A DNA stretch of 37,407 nt from an uncultured Eggerthellaceae bacterium. GTDB lineage: Bacteria; Actinomycetota; Coriobacteriia; Coriobacteriales; Eggerthellaceae. Under the pieces are notes generated by a model, which saw only the letters and a list, made by a program, of their open reading frames with translations, was not told the origin of the DNA and made no database searches. The position numbers and the translations under genes are program-made. Within the stretch, counting starts at the first letter, position 1; each line of letters starts with the position of its first letter. Positions 16,085-24,421 of this stretch are shown one piece after another. Location: the NCBI GenBank assembly GCA_934648845.1, contig CAKUFS010000023.1, positions 1-37,407 of the forward strand, given 5' to 3'.

Positions 16085-16112
16085 ATAGTATCTTCTAAGA
16101 ATCCTTTGTCAA
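16085..16112 (-). promoter_or_regulatory. Promoter of nrdD
   Basis: On the minus strand a perfect -35 TTGACA (16112-16107) is followed after 16 bp by TACTAT (16090-16085, 4 of 6 to the -10 consensus). Transcription would start near 16078, upstream of the perfect NrdR box, so bound repressor would block initiation or early elongation. The plus strand from about 16113 to 16264 holds no clear gene. Confidence 0.6.
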
Positions 16113-16264
16113 GGGGTCAAAATAGCTGGGGTACCTGCGACCTGCGATTATGGAGAAAAAATTTTTACTCACTAATTCATCCACAGAGTCTCCATTATAT
16201 TTACTACCCCTTGCACACTATTTCCAATAGAGATTTTACGCCGAAACGTGGTAAAGTAGCATCT

Positions 16265-16933
16265 ATGAATGCAACGATACTGACATGCTCATCTTTGACG
16301 CCTTTCGTCCGCGCGGCGCAGGCGCATGAAAACACGCACTGGGACGTGATGGAGGTCAACCGCGATCTTCACTCCGAACCTGCCACCATGAAAAAAGAGT
16401 TGGCGCGCCTTATTGAGTCACTGCCGCCCGAGATTGACACCGTGCTTGTGGCCATGGGCTTTTGCGGCGGCGCGTGGGACCATGTGTCGTTCGAGCGTCA
16501 TGTGGTTATCCCCCGCTTTGACGACTGCGTGTCCTTGCTGCTCAATACCGACGACACTTACCACGCAAATCTCAAAGAGCCAGGGCATCTATACCTCTAC
16601 GAGAACGACCCCTCACAGTTCTCGGCGCTGGGTCTGATGCGCAGCGATGCGGCATCGAGCCCCGAATACGCTGGCCTCAGCCAAGAGGACCTGTTCCATT
16701 TCTGGTTCGACAATTACCGCACCGTTGACATCATCGACACGGGACTCAATGACTGCTACAGCGAGGACTACGTTATGGCAGCGCAAAACGAAGCTGACAA
16801 AATTGGCGCCGCACTTGATTATGCAACGGGCAGTAACCATACGCTGGAAAAGCTTGTGAGCGGACGCTGGGATGATCAGTTTCTGGTTGCCGAACCGGGT
16901 ACGCTCATCCGCCACGGGAATTTTTTCGAGTAG
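16265..16933 (+). CDS. DUF1638 domain-containing protein
   Basis: 222-residue soluble protein. The DUF1638 signature is visible as TVLVAMGFCGGAWDHV followed by HVVIPRFDDCVSLLL, with a downstream FHFWFDNYRTVDIIDTGLNDCY segment and conserved Cys/Asp positions. Its biochemical role is unknown; in other anaerobes and methanogens relatives often lie near corrinoid methyltransferase genes, but no such gene is present here. The ATG at 16265 starts MNATILTCSSLTPF, the normal family start; an open extension upstream to 16106 covers the nrdD promoter and is rejected. A weak GGTAAAG precedes it. It is one of few plus-strand genes, divergent from nrdD and convergent with guaB. Confidence 0.75.
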   Translation: MNATILTCSSLTPFVRAAQAHENTHWDVMEVNRDLHSEPATMKKELARLIESLPPEIDTVLVAMGFCGGAWDHVSFERHVVIPRFDDCVSLLLNTDDTYHANLKEPGHLYLYENDPSQFSALGLMRSDAASSPEYAGLSQEDLFHFWFDNYRTVDIIDTGLNDCYSEDYVMAAQNEADKIGAALDYATGSNHTLEKLVSGRWDDQFLVAEPGTLIRHGNFFE

Positions 16934-17037
16934 CCGAATGGCAGCAATGTCACAACGCATTTTCTGCTCAGGATTTTAATTGCTTTGCCTATGGCGTTTT
17001 ATAGGGAACTTTGCGATTACACGTACTCTAGATGGTC

Positions 17038-17318
17038 AAAATAGGAGATTTTTAAAGTTTTCTTAAAAATCTCCTATTTTCCTATCGCTCCTAAAGACAG
17101 GAATAGGAGAAAATAGAAATAATTTCATTTTCCTCCTATTTTTTAAAGACATTTTCACCTTAACTGGCTCCTATGCAAGTTTGCATAGGAATCAACAAAG
17201 TAAAACGACTCAAAATTATAGGAGAATTTTCAAATTTTTTGAAAATTCTCCTATTTATGCCTAATCCATCCAGATAAAAATAGGAGGAAATCAGATTTTT
17301 CCCGATTTCCTCCTATTT
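17038..17318. repeat. Array of five hairpins, four with ATAGGAG...CTCCTAT ends
   Basis: AT-rich 280-bp block between the convergent DUF1638 gene and guaB. Hairpin 1: AAAATAGGAGATTTTTAA (17038-17055) pairs perfectly with 17063-17080. Hairpin 2: AATAGGAG at 17102 pairs with CTCCTATT ending 17140 through AAAAT/ATTTT and GAAAT/ATTTC with two bulges. Hairpin 3: TCCTATGCA (17169-17177) pairs with TGCATAGGA (17182-17190), opposite polarity. Hairpin 4: ATAGGAGAATTTTCAAA (17218-17234) pairs perfectly with 17238-17254. Hairpin 5: AAATAGGAGGAAATC (17278-17292) pairs perfectly with 17304-17318. The four outer-type hairpins share their ends but have different inner stems that each remain complementary. 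Being symmetric and flanked by T or A runs they may act as two-way terminators for the flanking genes, but four in tandem is far more than needed. Confidence 0.85.
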
Positions 17319-17372
17319 ATGCAATTACAGCCTTAAGTACGTCACGCAAACGCAGCGAATGCAAGGCGATTC

Positions 17373-18884
17373 TTAGCGACCTGCGTACGGGACCTTATCC
17401 TTCTGCAGCACGTCATGTGCGCCGCCCTCGGTGATGGAAGCGCCGCTTACGATGGTGAGCTTTGCCTTGTCCTGGAACTCGGGGATGGTCAGCGCGCCGC
17501 AGTTGCACATGGTGCTCTTGAGCTTCAGCAACGTAACCGCCATGTTGTCTTTCAGGCTACCAGCGTACGGAACGTAGGAGTCAACGCCTTCCTCGAACGA
17601 CAAGCTCTTCTTGCCGCCCAAGTCGTAGCGACCCCAGTTACGCGCACGTGCGGAGCCTTCGCCCCAGTACTCCTTCATGTACGTACCGTTGACCAGCACT
17701 TTCTCCGACGGGCTCTCGTCAAAGCGAGCGAAGTAACGGCCCAACATCACAAAGTCGGAACCCATGGCCAGCGCCAGCGAGATATGGTGATCGTACACAA
17801 TGCCGCCGTCAGAGCAGATAGGCACGTAAATACCGGTCTCGGCGAAGTACTCATCGCGCGCACGGGCAACTTCGATAACTGCCGTTGCCTGACCGCGGCC
17901 AATGCCCTTCGTCTCACGCGTGATGCAGATGGAGCCGCCGCCAATGCCCACCTTGACAAAGTCGGCGCCGCTTTCCGCCAGGAAACGGAAGCCCTCGGCG
18001 TCAACAACATTGCCAGCACCGATCTTCACATCGTTGCCGTAATGCTCGCGCACCCACTCAATCGTGAGCTTCTGCCAGTCGGAATAGCCTTCGGAAGAGT
18101 CGATGCACAAAACGTCAACGCCTGCTTCGACCAGCGCAGGAACGCGCTCGGCGTAGTCACGGGAGTTAATGCCGGCGCCCACCATGTAGCGCTTGTGCTC
18201 GTCGAGCATTTCCAGCGGGTTCTCTTTGTGCGAATCGTAGTCCTTGCGGAATACGAAGGAAACCAGGTGATCGTTTTCGTCAACAATGGGCAGGCTGTTC
18301 AGCTTGTTATCCCAAATGATGTCGTTAGCAACTTTAAGCGAGGTGTCCACGGGAGCCACAATCATCTTTGCGCGCGGCGTCATGATATCGGCAACCTTCG
18401 TGTCGAGGCTCATGCGGCTCAGGCGGTAATCGCGACCGGTCACAATGCCCAAAAGTTTGCCCGTAGCGGAACCGTCGTCGGTGACGGGCATGGTGGAATG
18501 GCCGAAGCGCTCTTTCAGCGCAATCACATCGGCCAGCGTCTGATCAGGAGAAAGATTGGCGTCAGAAACTACAAAGCCGGCCTTGTAGTTCTTCACGCGT
18601 GCAACCATGGCAGCTTCCTGCTCGATGGTCTGGTTGCCGTAAATGAAGGACAGGCCACCTTCCGTTGCCAATGCAACAGCCATCTTGTCATCGGAAACAG
18701 CTGCCATAATGGCGGAAACCATAGGAACATTCAGCGTAAGCGGGCATTCTTCTTCGCCCTTGCGATAACGCACCAGCGGCGTTTTCAGGCTAACGGAAGT
18801 CGGAATGCAGCTTGCCGGCGTGTGGCCGGGAACTAATAAGTACTCGTTGAAAGTGCGCGACGGTTCTTCGTAGTAGAAAGCCAT
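17373..18884 (-). CDS. guaB: Inosine-5'-monophosphate dehydrogenase
   Basis: 503-residue enzyme converting IMP to XMP with NAD+, the committed step to GMP. Residues 1-105 and 226-503 form the TIM barrel and about 110-225 the paired CBS domains (GIVTGRDYR, IMTP, SLPIVDENDHLV). The catalytic cysteine is Cys320 in GIGGGSICITRE; the usual GPGSICTTR is altered at the proline and a threonine, as in a known subgroup of long actinobacterial and clostridial enzymes. The flap region contains YWGEGSARARNWGRY, consistent with the Arg-Tyr pair of dehydrogenases rather than GMP reductase. The ATG at 18884 is preceded by AAGGAG. The gene is divergent from the LOG gene and ends 55 bp from the hairpin array. 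Confidence 0.92.
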   Translation of the reverse strand: MAFYYEEPSRTFNEYLLVPGHTPASCIPTSVSLKTPLVRYRKGEEECPLTLNVPMVSAIMAAVSDDKMAVALATEGGLSFIYGNQTIEQEAAMVARVKNYKAGFVVSDANLSPDQTLADVIALKERFGHSTMPVTDDGSATGKLLGIVTGRDYRLSRMSLDTKVADIMTPRAKMIVAPVDTSLKVANDIIWDNKLNSLPIVDENDHLVSFVFRKDYDSHKENPLEMLDEHKRYMVGAGINSRDYAERVPALVEAGVDVLCIDSSEGYSDWQKLTIEWVREHYGNDVKIGAGNVVDAEGFRFLAESGADFVKVGIGGGSICITRETKGIGRGQATAVIEVARARDEYFAETGIYVPICSDGGIVYDHHISLALAMGSDFVMLGRYFARFDESPSEKVLVNGTYMKEYWGEGSARARNWGRYDLGGKKSLSFEEGVDSYVPYAGSLKDNMAVTLLKLKSTMCNCGALTIPEFQDKAKLTIVSGASITEGGAHDVLQKDKVPYAGR

Positions 18885-18928
18885 GGATTCTCCTTGATTG
18901 TCCTGGGTTGCTCAACCTGGGTTTTACG

Positions 18929-18946
18929 TATAATTGAATTATTATA
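18929..18946. promoter_or_regulatory. Back-to-back -10 elements between guaB and the LOG gene
   Basis: TATAAT at 18929-18934 (plus) and ATTATA at 18941-18946 (TATAAT on the minus strand) lie between the divergent guaB and LOG-family genes. Each is a perfect -10, but -35 hexamers at the right spacing are weak on both sides. The arrangement is plausible for overlapping divergent promoters. Confidence 0.35.
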
Positions 18947-18999
18947 CTCGCGCTTACTTATAAGCGCACCGAAATCAATCAAGCGGAACAGGAAATCCA

Positions 19000-19542
19000 A
19001 TGAAAATCACCGTTTATTGCGGAGCGACCCCTGGAAACGACCCATCATTCATGCAAGAAGCCCACGCTTTAGGCGCCTGGATGGCGCGCGAAGGCCATGT
19101 GCTGGTGTGGGGATGCGGCGACACGGGGCTTATGGGAGCAGTGTCAGATGGCGTGCTGGATGCGGGCGGAAACGCGATTGGCGTGATCCCCCATTTCCTG
19201 CAAGAGGCCGAGGCGCCGTGTCCGCACAACTACAACGGACGACTGGTCAAAGAAATCGTAGACGACATGCCCACACGGCGCAATCGCATGCTTGAACTGG
19301 GCGAAGCGTTTGTGGCGCTTCCCGGCGGCATGGGAACGCTCGATGAAATCAGCGAGGCGATTGCGCTCGCGAAGTTCGATATGCTCAAGCGTCCCCTTAT
19401 CGTCATGAACGTGCACGGCTGCTACGATGCGCTTCTGCAGGCATTCGCCGACATGGTCGATCAGGGCTTTATGACGAGTGAAGTGCTTAAACGCGTCTCC
19501 GTTGCCACAAGCGCTGCTGAAGTTGCCGCGCTGCTTTCGTAA
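19000..19542 (+). CDS. LOG-family (TIGR00730) nucleotide hydrolase
   Basis: 180-residue Rossmann-fold protein of the LONELY GUY/TIGR00730 group, enzymes that hydrolyse nucleoside 5'-monophosphates to free base and ribose-5-phosphate and in some organisms activate cytokinins. The conserved active-site blocks are present: GGDTGLMG-like WGCGDTGLMGAVSDG (about 38-52), the Arg-rich MPTRRNRMLE, and PGGMGTLDEISE, which equals PGGxGTxxE. No membrane segment. The ATG at 19000 follows an AGGAAAT site. It is transcribed divergently from guaB, which fits a purine nucleotide context, and is followed by a strong terminator at 19686. The exact substrate is inferred only from the family. Confidence 0.88.
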   Translation: MKITVYCGATPGNDPSFMQEAHALGAWMAREGHVLVWGCGDTGLMGAVSDGVLDAGGNAIGVIPHFLQEAEAPCPHNYNGRLVKEIVDDMPTRRNRMLELGEAFVALPGGMGTLDEISEAIALAKFDMLKRPLIVMNVHGCYDALLQAFADMVDQGFMTSEVLKRVSVATSAAEVAALLS

Positions 19543-19582
19543 AGCTGCGACGTTTTCAGCTGCTTGTTGGAAAATCGGTTGC

Positions 19583-19761
19583 AAATTCAGGCAAATCGAC
19601 GATACTCGGTGGTTTTATTTTAGATAGCAGAACTATCATAAATCCAGAGATTTTCTGACCTGGGGTTTTCAAGCGGCGACCACAGAAAAGGGGCTTGGCA
19701 ACTCTGCCAAGCCCCTTTTCGCGTCCTCGGACCACCGATTTTCGTCGATTAGCCCGAATTT
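19583..19761. repeat. 31-bp inverted repeats enclosing the LOG terminator
   Basis: The left arm (19583-19613, beginning AAATTCAGGC) and the complement of the right arm (19731-19761, AAATTCGGGC) agree at 27 of 31 positions, ending TCGGTGGT in both. They flank about 117 bp that include the terminator hairpin. The layout resembles a miniature element with terminal inverted repeats that carries a terminator. The remaining bases from 19762 to 19898 show nothing recognisable. Confidence 0.6.
19686..19719 (+). terminator. Terminator downstream of the LOG gene
   Basis: A perfect 15-bp stem AAAAGGGGCTTGGCA/TGCCAAGCCCCTTTT with a 4-nt loop. The A and T flanks make it usable from both sides, for LOG (plus) and for transcripts converging on the minus strand. 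Confidence 0.8.
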
Positions 19762-19898
19762 ATAGGCGTTTTCGCAACAACCACTCCGTATTCCAGAGAA
19801 ATCGTGGCGTCCAGCCTTTCAACTGCCCCGATTCAATTGCAGGCCATCTAACCAGCAAGCAAGCCGGCTCGCCGTACGCTCACGCCGCAAACGCCGCG

Positions 19899-21320
19899 CT
19901 ATTCGGAAAGCTGGAACGCCTTGTAGCCCTTGTACGCCTCATAAATGTCAGCCTTGCTGGTTGCCTCCCACGGCGCATGCATGGAAAGAACGGCCACGCC
20001 GGAGTCAATGACGTCCATGCCGTACTTGGCGGGGATATACGCAATGGTTCCGCCGCCGCCAGCATCGACTTTGCCCAGCTCGGCCGTTTGGAAGCTCACG
20101 TTCGCATCGTCCATAATGCGGCGCACCAGGGCAACGTATTCCGCAGAGCAATCGTTGCTGCCGCTCTTGCCGCGCGCGCCCGTGTACTTGTTGAACACCA
20201 GGCCGCGTCCCAAATACGCAACGTTTTTCTTATCGAACACATCCGCGTACGAGGGGTCGTAACCTGCGGAAACGTCTGAAGACAGCATGCGCGAAGCCGC
20301 CAGGCAGCGGCGCAGCGCCAAAGGAGAATCCTCGCCCGCAAGGCACAAAATCTCAGCCATGGTGTTCTCGAAGAAGCTCGATGCCATGCCCGTGGCACCC
20401 ACACTGCCGATCTCTTCCTTATCCACCAGAATGCACACCGCAGTGCGCTCAACAGCGTCCAGCTCGAGCTGCGCCAGAAGCGACGTATACGCGCACACGC
20501 GGTCATCTTGCCCGTAGCCCAAAACCATGCTGCGGTCAAAGCCCAGGTCGCGCGCCGCACCTGCCGGAACCACTTCGAGCTCGGCGGACAGGAAATCCTC
20601 TTCCTCAATGCCGTACTTTTCCTGCAAAAGCTTGAGCGTCCACGCTTTTACCGCATCTTTTTCGCTGGATGGAGCAGCACCTTCGCCTGCATCGACATCG
20701 CCTTCGGTCGCCACAAAGGGACGATTGCCCACCAGGATATCAAGGCTTTCGCCCTCGACAATCTTGTTGCCCTTCTTGTCCATTTGGGCAGCTCCCAAAT
20801 GCGGCAGCAAATCCGTCACGCAAAACACGGGGTCGCTTGGATCCTCGCCCAGCGCAATAGTCACCACCGAGCCGTCTTTCTTCGCCACCACGCCGTGCAG
20901 CGCCAGAGGCAACGTGACCCACTGGTAATTCTTGATGCCGCCATAATAATGCGTGTCAAGCAGCGTGAAACCATCGGATTCGTACAAGGGGTTCTGCTTC
21001 AAATCAAGGCGCGGGGAATCGATGTGCGCGCCCAGAATATTCAAGCCTTCAGTCAAAGGCTTCGTGCCTAACTGAACCAGCATGAGCGCTTTGCCATGCG
21101 TATGCGCCCACACCTTATCGCCCGGCTTCAAAGCGCGACCATCGCGAATCGCCTGCTCAAGCGAAACATACCCAGCATCCTGAGCTGCGGCAATAGCAGC
21201 AGTTGCGCATTCACGCTCGGTCTTGTTCTGGGAGATGAACTCGATATACTTGGCGGCAAGACCTTCAAGCTCTTGCGCATCCTGCTCGGAGTATTTCTTC
21301 CAAGCAACTTCTCTTTCCAT
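19899..21320 (-). CDS. M18-family aminopeptidase
   Basis: 473-residue dizinc metallopeptidase of the M18 (aspartyl aminopeptidase/ApeB) family, a cytoplasmic tetrahedral enzyme that trims N-terminal residues of peptides. Zinc-site motifs are visible: GAHIDSPRLDLK with His99 and Asp101, LGYGQDDRVCAYTSL (bridging Asp), VDKEEIGSVGATG (Glu pair) and the C-terminal SMHAPWE with the final His. The KSGSNDCSAEYVA and DAGGGGTIA blocks are typical of the bacterial subgroup. A short acidic/Ala stretch at about 207-222 slightly lengthens a surface loop. The ATG at 21320 matches the usual REVAWKKY start. It stands alone, 226 bp from fprA, and no other gene is seen in that spacer. Confidence 0.92.
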   Translation of the reverse strand: MEREVAWKKYSEQDAQELEGLAAKYIEFISQNKTERECATAAIAAAQDAGYVSLEQAIRDGRALKPGDKVWAHTHGKALMLVQLGTKPLTEGLNILGAHIDSPRLDLKQNPLYESDGFTLLDTHYYGGIKNYQWVTLPLALHGVVAKKDGSVVTIALGEDPSDPVFCVTDLLPHLGAAQMDKKGNKIVEGESLDILVGNRPFVATEGDVDAGEGAAPSSEKDAVKAWTLKLLQEKYGIEEEDFLSAELEVVPAGAARDLGFDRSMVLGYGQDDRVCAYTSLLAQLELDAVERTAVCILVDKEEIGSVGATGMASSFFENTMAEILCLAGEDSPLALRRCLAASRMLSSDVSAGYDPSYADVFDKKNVAYLGRGLVFNKYTGARGKSGSNDCSAEYVALVRRIMDDANVSFQTAELGKVDAGGGGTIAYIPAKYGMDVIDSGVAVLSMHAPWEATSKADIYEAYKGYKAFQLSE

Positions 21321-21546
21321 GTCAAAATCCTTTCAAACGTACTACGAGTGCTCACCGCGAAACGCGAAAAAATTGGCGAAGGGCCCGGCAACTTTGATGT
21401 GGGCCGCGACCAGCAGAAAGCCAGCAGTGCCACGTACTGACGCGCGGGCGGATTCCGCTGCAGCGGGCAAGGGCGACGACCCGCAACAGCATGCAAGTCA
21501 GCCCAGCGTAACAAGTGGCCAACGTCCGCCGCGCAAAAAGTCTACC

Positions 21547-22722
21547 CTATTGCGCAAGCTCGGCAACAAGCGCGTCCATCTGCTCCTGGGCAGCTGTATC
21601 TGCCTCAAGCGCACCGCGCAAGGTCACCACGGTTTCGACAAACGTAAGATTCTTGCAGCCTTCCAGCGCCGCACGCATCACACGCGCCGCCGTGGGCGCC
21701 CACGACCCGCTCTCCATCAGGGCAATCGTGCGATTCTGATACGCATGGTCAATCAAGTGATGGATGAAGTCCTTCATGAACGGGAACATATCGCCGTTAT
21801 ACGTGGTGCTCACCAGCACCAAGCAATCATAGCGGAACGCGTCCTCCACCGCTTCGGCCATATCGTCGCGCGCCAGGTCAAACACCGAAACGCTTGGCAC
21901 GCCGGCATCTTGCAGCTTCTGCGCCAGCGCAAGCGCGGCTTGCTTTGTGTGACCGTAAACGGAACAGTACGCAATTGTGACGCCCTTATCTTCAGGCTCA
22001 TAACTTGACCAGGTGTTATACAAGTTCAAGTAGTAACCCAAATCCTCGGTGAGCACCGGGCCATGCAGTGGGCAAATGGTCTGGATGTCCAGCGCCGCCG
22101 CCTTTTTCAGCACCGCCTGCACCTGCTTGCCGAACTTGCCCACAATGCCGAAGTAATAGCGGCGCGCCTCGCACGCCCAACCGTCTTCTTCTGCACCGAC
22201 CGGCGTATCAAGCGCACCGAACTTGCCGAATGCGTCCGCCGAGAAAAGCGTTTTGCTGGCAGCATCGTACGTCATAATGACTTCGGGCCAATGAACCATA
22301 GGCGCCGTTACAAATGCCAACTGATGAGCACCCAGCGAAAGCGTATCACCATCGCCCACCACCACGCGACGCTCGGCATAATCCGTGCCAAAATACGCTT
22401 TCATCATGGCAAACGCTTTAGACGATGCCACAATTTCCGCCTGCGGGAACGCCTCCGCAAACACCGCGATATTTGCCGAATGGTCTGGCTCCATGTGCTG
22501 AACCACCAGGTAATCGGGAGTGCGACCCGCAAGTGCGGCCTTCAGATTCGCCAGCCACTCCTGCCCGAAACGAGCATCTACCGTATCCATAACGGCGACT
22601 TTCTCATCCAAAATCACGTAGGAATTGTACGCCATACCGTTCGGGACGCGATACTGCCCCTCGAACAAATCGATGTCATGATCGTTCACGCCAACGGGAA
22701 CGATGTCCTGATGAAGTGCCAT
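21547..22722 (-). CDS. FprA-type flavodiiron protein
   Basis: 391-residue A-type flavoprotein that reduces O2 to water (or NO to N2O), a protective enzyme of anaerobes. The N-terminal metallo-beta-lactamase-like domain has the diiron ligands His76, Glu78, Asp80 in QHMEPDH, then His144, Asp163 (SADAFG) and His220 (CPLHGPV). From about 247 a flavodoxin domain binds FMN (IAYCSVYGHTKQAALALA, STTYNGDMFPFMKDFI). The ATG at 22722 is preceded by AAGGAG at ideal spacing; the open frame upstream to 23154 is antisense-like and rejected. All ligands are intact. The 235-bp spacer to the kinase gene shows no gene. Confidence 0.95.
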   Translation of the reverse strand: MALHQDIVPVGVNDHDIDLFEGQYRVPNGMAYNSYVILDEKVAVMDTVDARFGQEWLANLKAALAGRTPDYLVVQHMEPDHSANIAVFAEAFPQAEIVASSKAFAMMKAYFGTDYAERRVVVGDGDTLSLGAHQLAFVTAPMVHWPEVIMTYDAASKTLFSADAFGKFGALDTPVGAEEDGWACEARRYYFGIVGKFGKQVQAVLKKAAALDIQTICPLHGPVLTEDLGYYLNLYNTWSSYEPEDKGVTIAYCSVYGHTKQAALALAQKLQDAGVPSVSVFDLARDDMAEAVEDAFRYDCLVLVSTTYNGDMFPFMKDFIHHLIDHAYQNRTIALMESGSWAPTAARVMRAALEGCKNLTFVETVVTLRGALEADTAAQEQMDALVAELAQ

Positions 22723-22957
22723 GTGCGCTCCTTTCTTGTTTGTTGCGCGCATCACGCGAGCCTTGTTTTTGAAACACGCCGCGCGCCGTTGTCTGCGAAA
22801 AGTATAGAACGCTTTGCACGGGAAAGAGGTCTGCAGCACGGAAAAGCACGTTTTCGTAACGAAGATGATGCACGGGGAAGCGGTAGGCGCTCGGACACTG
22901 TCGCGCAACCGTGAACGGCATAGGTGCCACAGGGAGGCGGCGATCGAACAACGCGCC

Positions 22958-24421
22958 CTATCTGGCTTCCCAACCGTCCGCTTCATCCGCATCATCGTGC
23001 GCGCAAAGGTCGGCCTGCACAATCGTGAAGAAGAAATCGCTGGCCACAGCGGGACCAGCAAGAAGATCGCCCGTGGCGCGGCCTTCCTCTTCAAAAAGAT
23101 TATCCAAAAGCGTGGTGGGAACATCGCGGCCCAACAACGCATCGGCATGCGCAAAGCAATACTCTGCGATCTCCGAGTGCCCTAATGCCGATCGATTAGC
23201 GCGAAGGAGCGAAAACACCTGGTCATCACTGTTGCTCTGAGCGCCGCCAAAGGAGTTGTCGGTTGCACCCAAAACGCTGCTCGCGCCTTCTCCCGGAGCA
23301 TCAGCCACTCCGCCGCCATGTGCAAGTTCGCCTGGTGTGGCCGCCGCATCACGCACATCCGCCACAGCGCCCGATGCCGCCGCTGCTGCGTGCGCCGCGC
23401 GCGTCGGCCATGGCTTGAGCAGGCGCTTGAACGCTGCTGCCAGGCGCTCGGCAGGACCATCACCCTCAATCGGCATGCGCTGGCCCGCGGCGCATGGACC
23501 GGAAACGTCTTTCGATGCTGCCCCGTTTGGCACGACGGCCGCTGCGCCCGTCAAGATCGCACCGCTCGCAGGCGCGTTGCACGTCGCTTCACCTGCGTGA
23601 TCTTCCCTGCAAGCCTGGCAGTCCAAAATACGCTGGACGTCGCGCGCAAGATGCGCACACGTCTGATAGCGCGCCACCCGATCAAGCTGCGTGCACCGCC
23701 GAATGAGCGCATCGCATGCTTCGCTGACCTGCGGATTCACCGTACGAACCGATGGCAAGGGGAACTCCATGGGCGGCGGACACCCCGCCAACAAGTGCCA
23801 CAACGTGCAACCCAGCGCATAAATGTCAGAGCGTGCATCGGTTTGCGCGCAGCCGTATTGCTCGGGCGGCGCATAGCCCTGCGTGCCGAACGCGACCGTA
23901 TCTTTACGCTGGTCATCGGCCGCTTTGAACTCACGCGCAATCCCTAAATCAACCACGTTCAGCGCACCGGCGTCATCCAGAAGCACGTTGCTCGGCTTCA
24001 TGTCGCGATACACCACGGCAGGCTCAAGCCCATGCAAGTACCCCAAAATATCGCATAACTCGCGCGCGTACTCCAACGCCTGCCGCTCGGGAAGTGCGCC
24101 ACTTGTCGCAACAATACTTTGCAGCGAACGACCCGCCACATACTCGAACACAAAATAGAACGACCCGTTCCACAAAAACGCATCAAGCAGCTTTGCAATA
24201 TGGGGGTGATTAACGCGTTTCATGAGCTTCATCTGGGATGATATCCCCTGCGCCACCAGCTGGCCTGAACTCAGGCGCACCGTAGGCGGCAGCTCTTTTA
24301 TTGCAACTGCAACGTTCGGCTGCTCTTGAACGTGTGCACGATATACGCACCCCATGCCGCCTTTGCCCAGCAGTGCGTCAATAACGTAATCACCCGCCAG
24401 CACCTCACCGCGCCCTAGCAT
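22958..24421 (-). CDS. Hanks-type serine/threonine protein kinase, cytoplasmic
   Basis: 487 residues. The kinase domain (about 10-268) has the glycine loop GKGGMG (19-24), Lys42 (VAIKEL), the catalytic loop YRDMKPSN (Asp140), DLG in place of DFG (158-160), activation-segment GTQGYAPPEQ and SDIYALGCTLWHLLAG. No transmembrane helix or PASTA domain is present, unlike PknB-type kinases. From about 270 there is a CxxC (CQAC), then an Ala/Gly-rich linker of about 120 residues and an acidic C-terminal domain of unknown type. The ATG at 24421 has GAAAGG 8-9 nt upstream and overlaps the phosphatase stop by 7 bp; a GTG at 24430 is the alternative. It is the last gene of FHA-PP2C-kinase and presumably phosphorylates ligands of the FHA protein. 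Confidence 0.9.
   Translation of the reverse strand: MLGRGEVLAGDYVIDALLGKGGMGCVYRAHVQEQPNVAVAIKELPPTVRLSSGQLVAQGISSQMKLMKRVNHPHIAKLLDAFLWNGSFYFVFEYVAGRSLQSIVATSGALPERQALEYARELCDILGYLHGLEPAVVYRDMKPSNVLLDDAGALNVVDLGIAREFKAADDQRKDTVAFGTQGYAPPEQYGCAQTDARSDIYALGCTLWHLLAGCPPPMEFPLPSVRTVNPQVSEACDALIRRCTQLDRVARYQTCAHLARDVQRILDCQACREDHAGEATCNAPASGAILTGAAAVVPNGAASKDVSGPCAAGQRMPIEGDGPAERLAAAFKRLLKPWPTRAAHAAAAASGAVADVRDAAATPGELAHGGGVADAPGEGASSVLGATDNSFGGAQSNSDDQVFSLLRANRSALGHSEIAEYCFAHADALLGRDVPTTLLDNLFEEEGRATGDLLAGPAVASDFFFTIVQADLCAHDDADEADGWEAR

Noticed and set aside
17038..17318. CRISPR array
   Set aside because: The repeated ends are 7-8 bp and self-complementary, spacing is irregular, and no cas gene is near.
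17415..18836. A 473-codon open frame on the plus strand across guaB
   Set aside because: Antisense to an unmistakable IMP dehydrogenase, and its predicted peptide has no recognisable motif.
21321..21546. Gene between fprA and the M18 peptidase gene
   Set aside because: Only short frames without ribosome sites or similarity.
22723..23154. N-terminal extension of the flavodiiron protein
   Set aside because: Open in frame but overlaps the kinase 3' end, lacks similarity, and the ATG at 22722 has an ideal ribosome site and family start.
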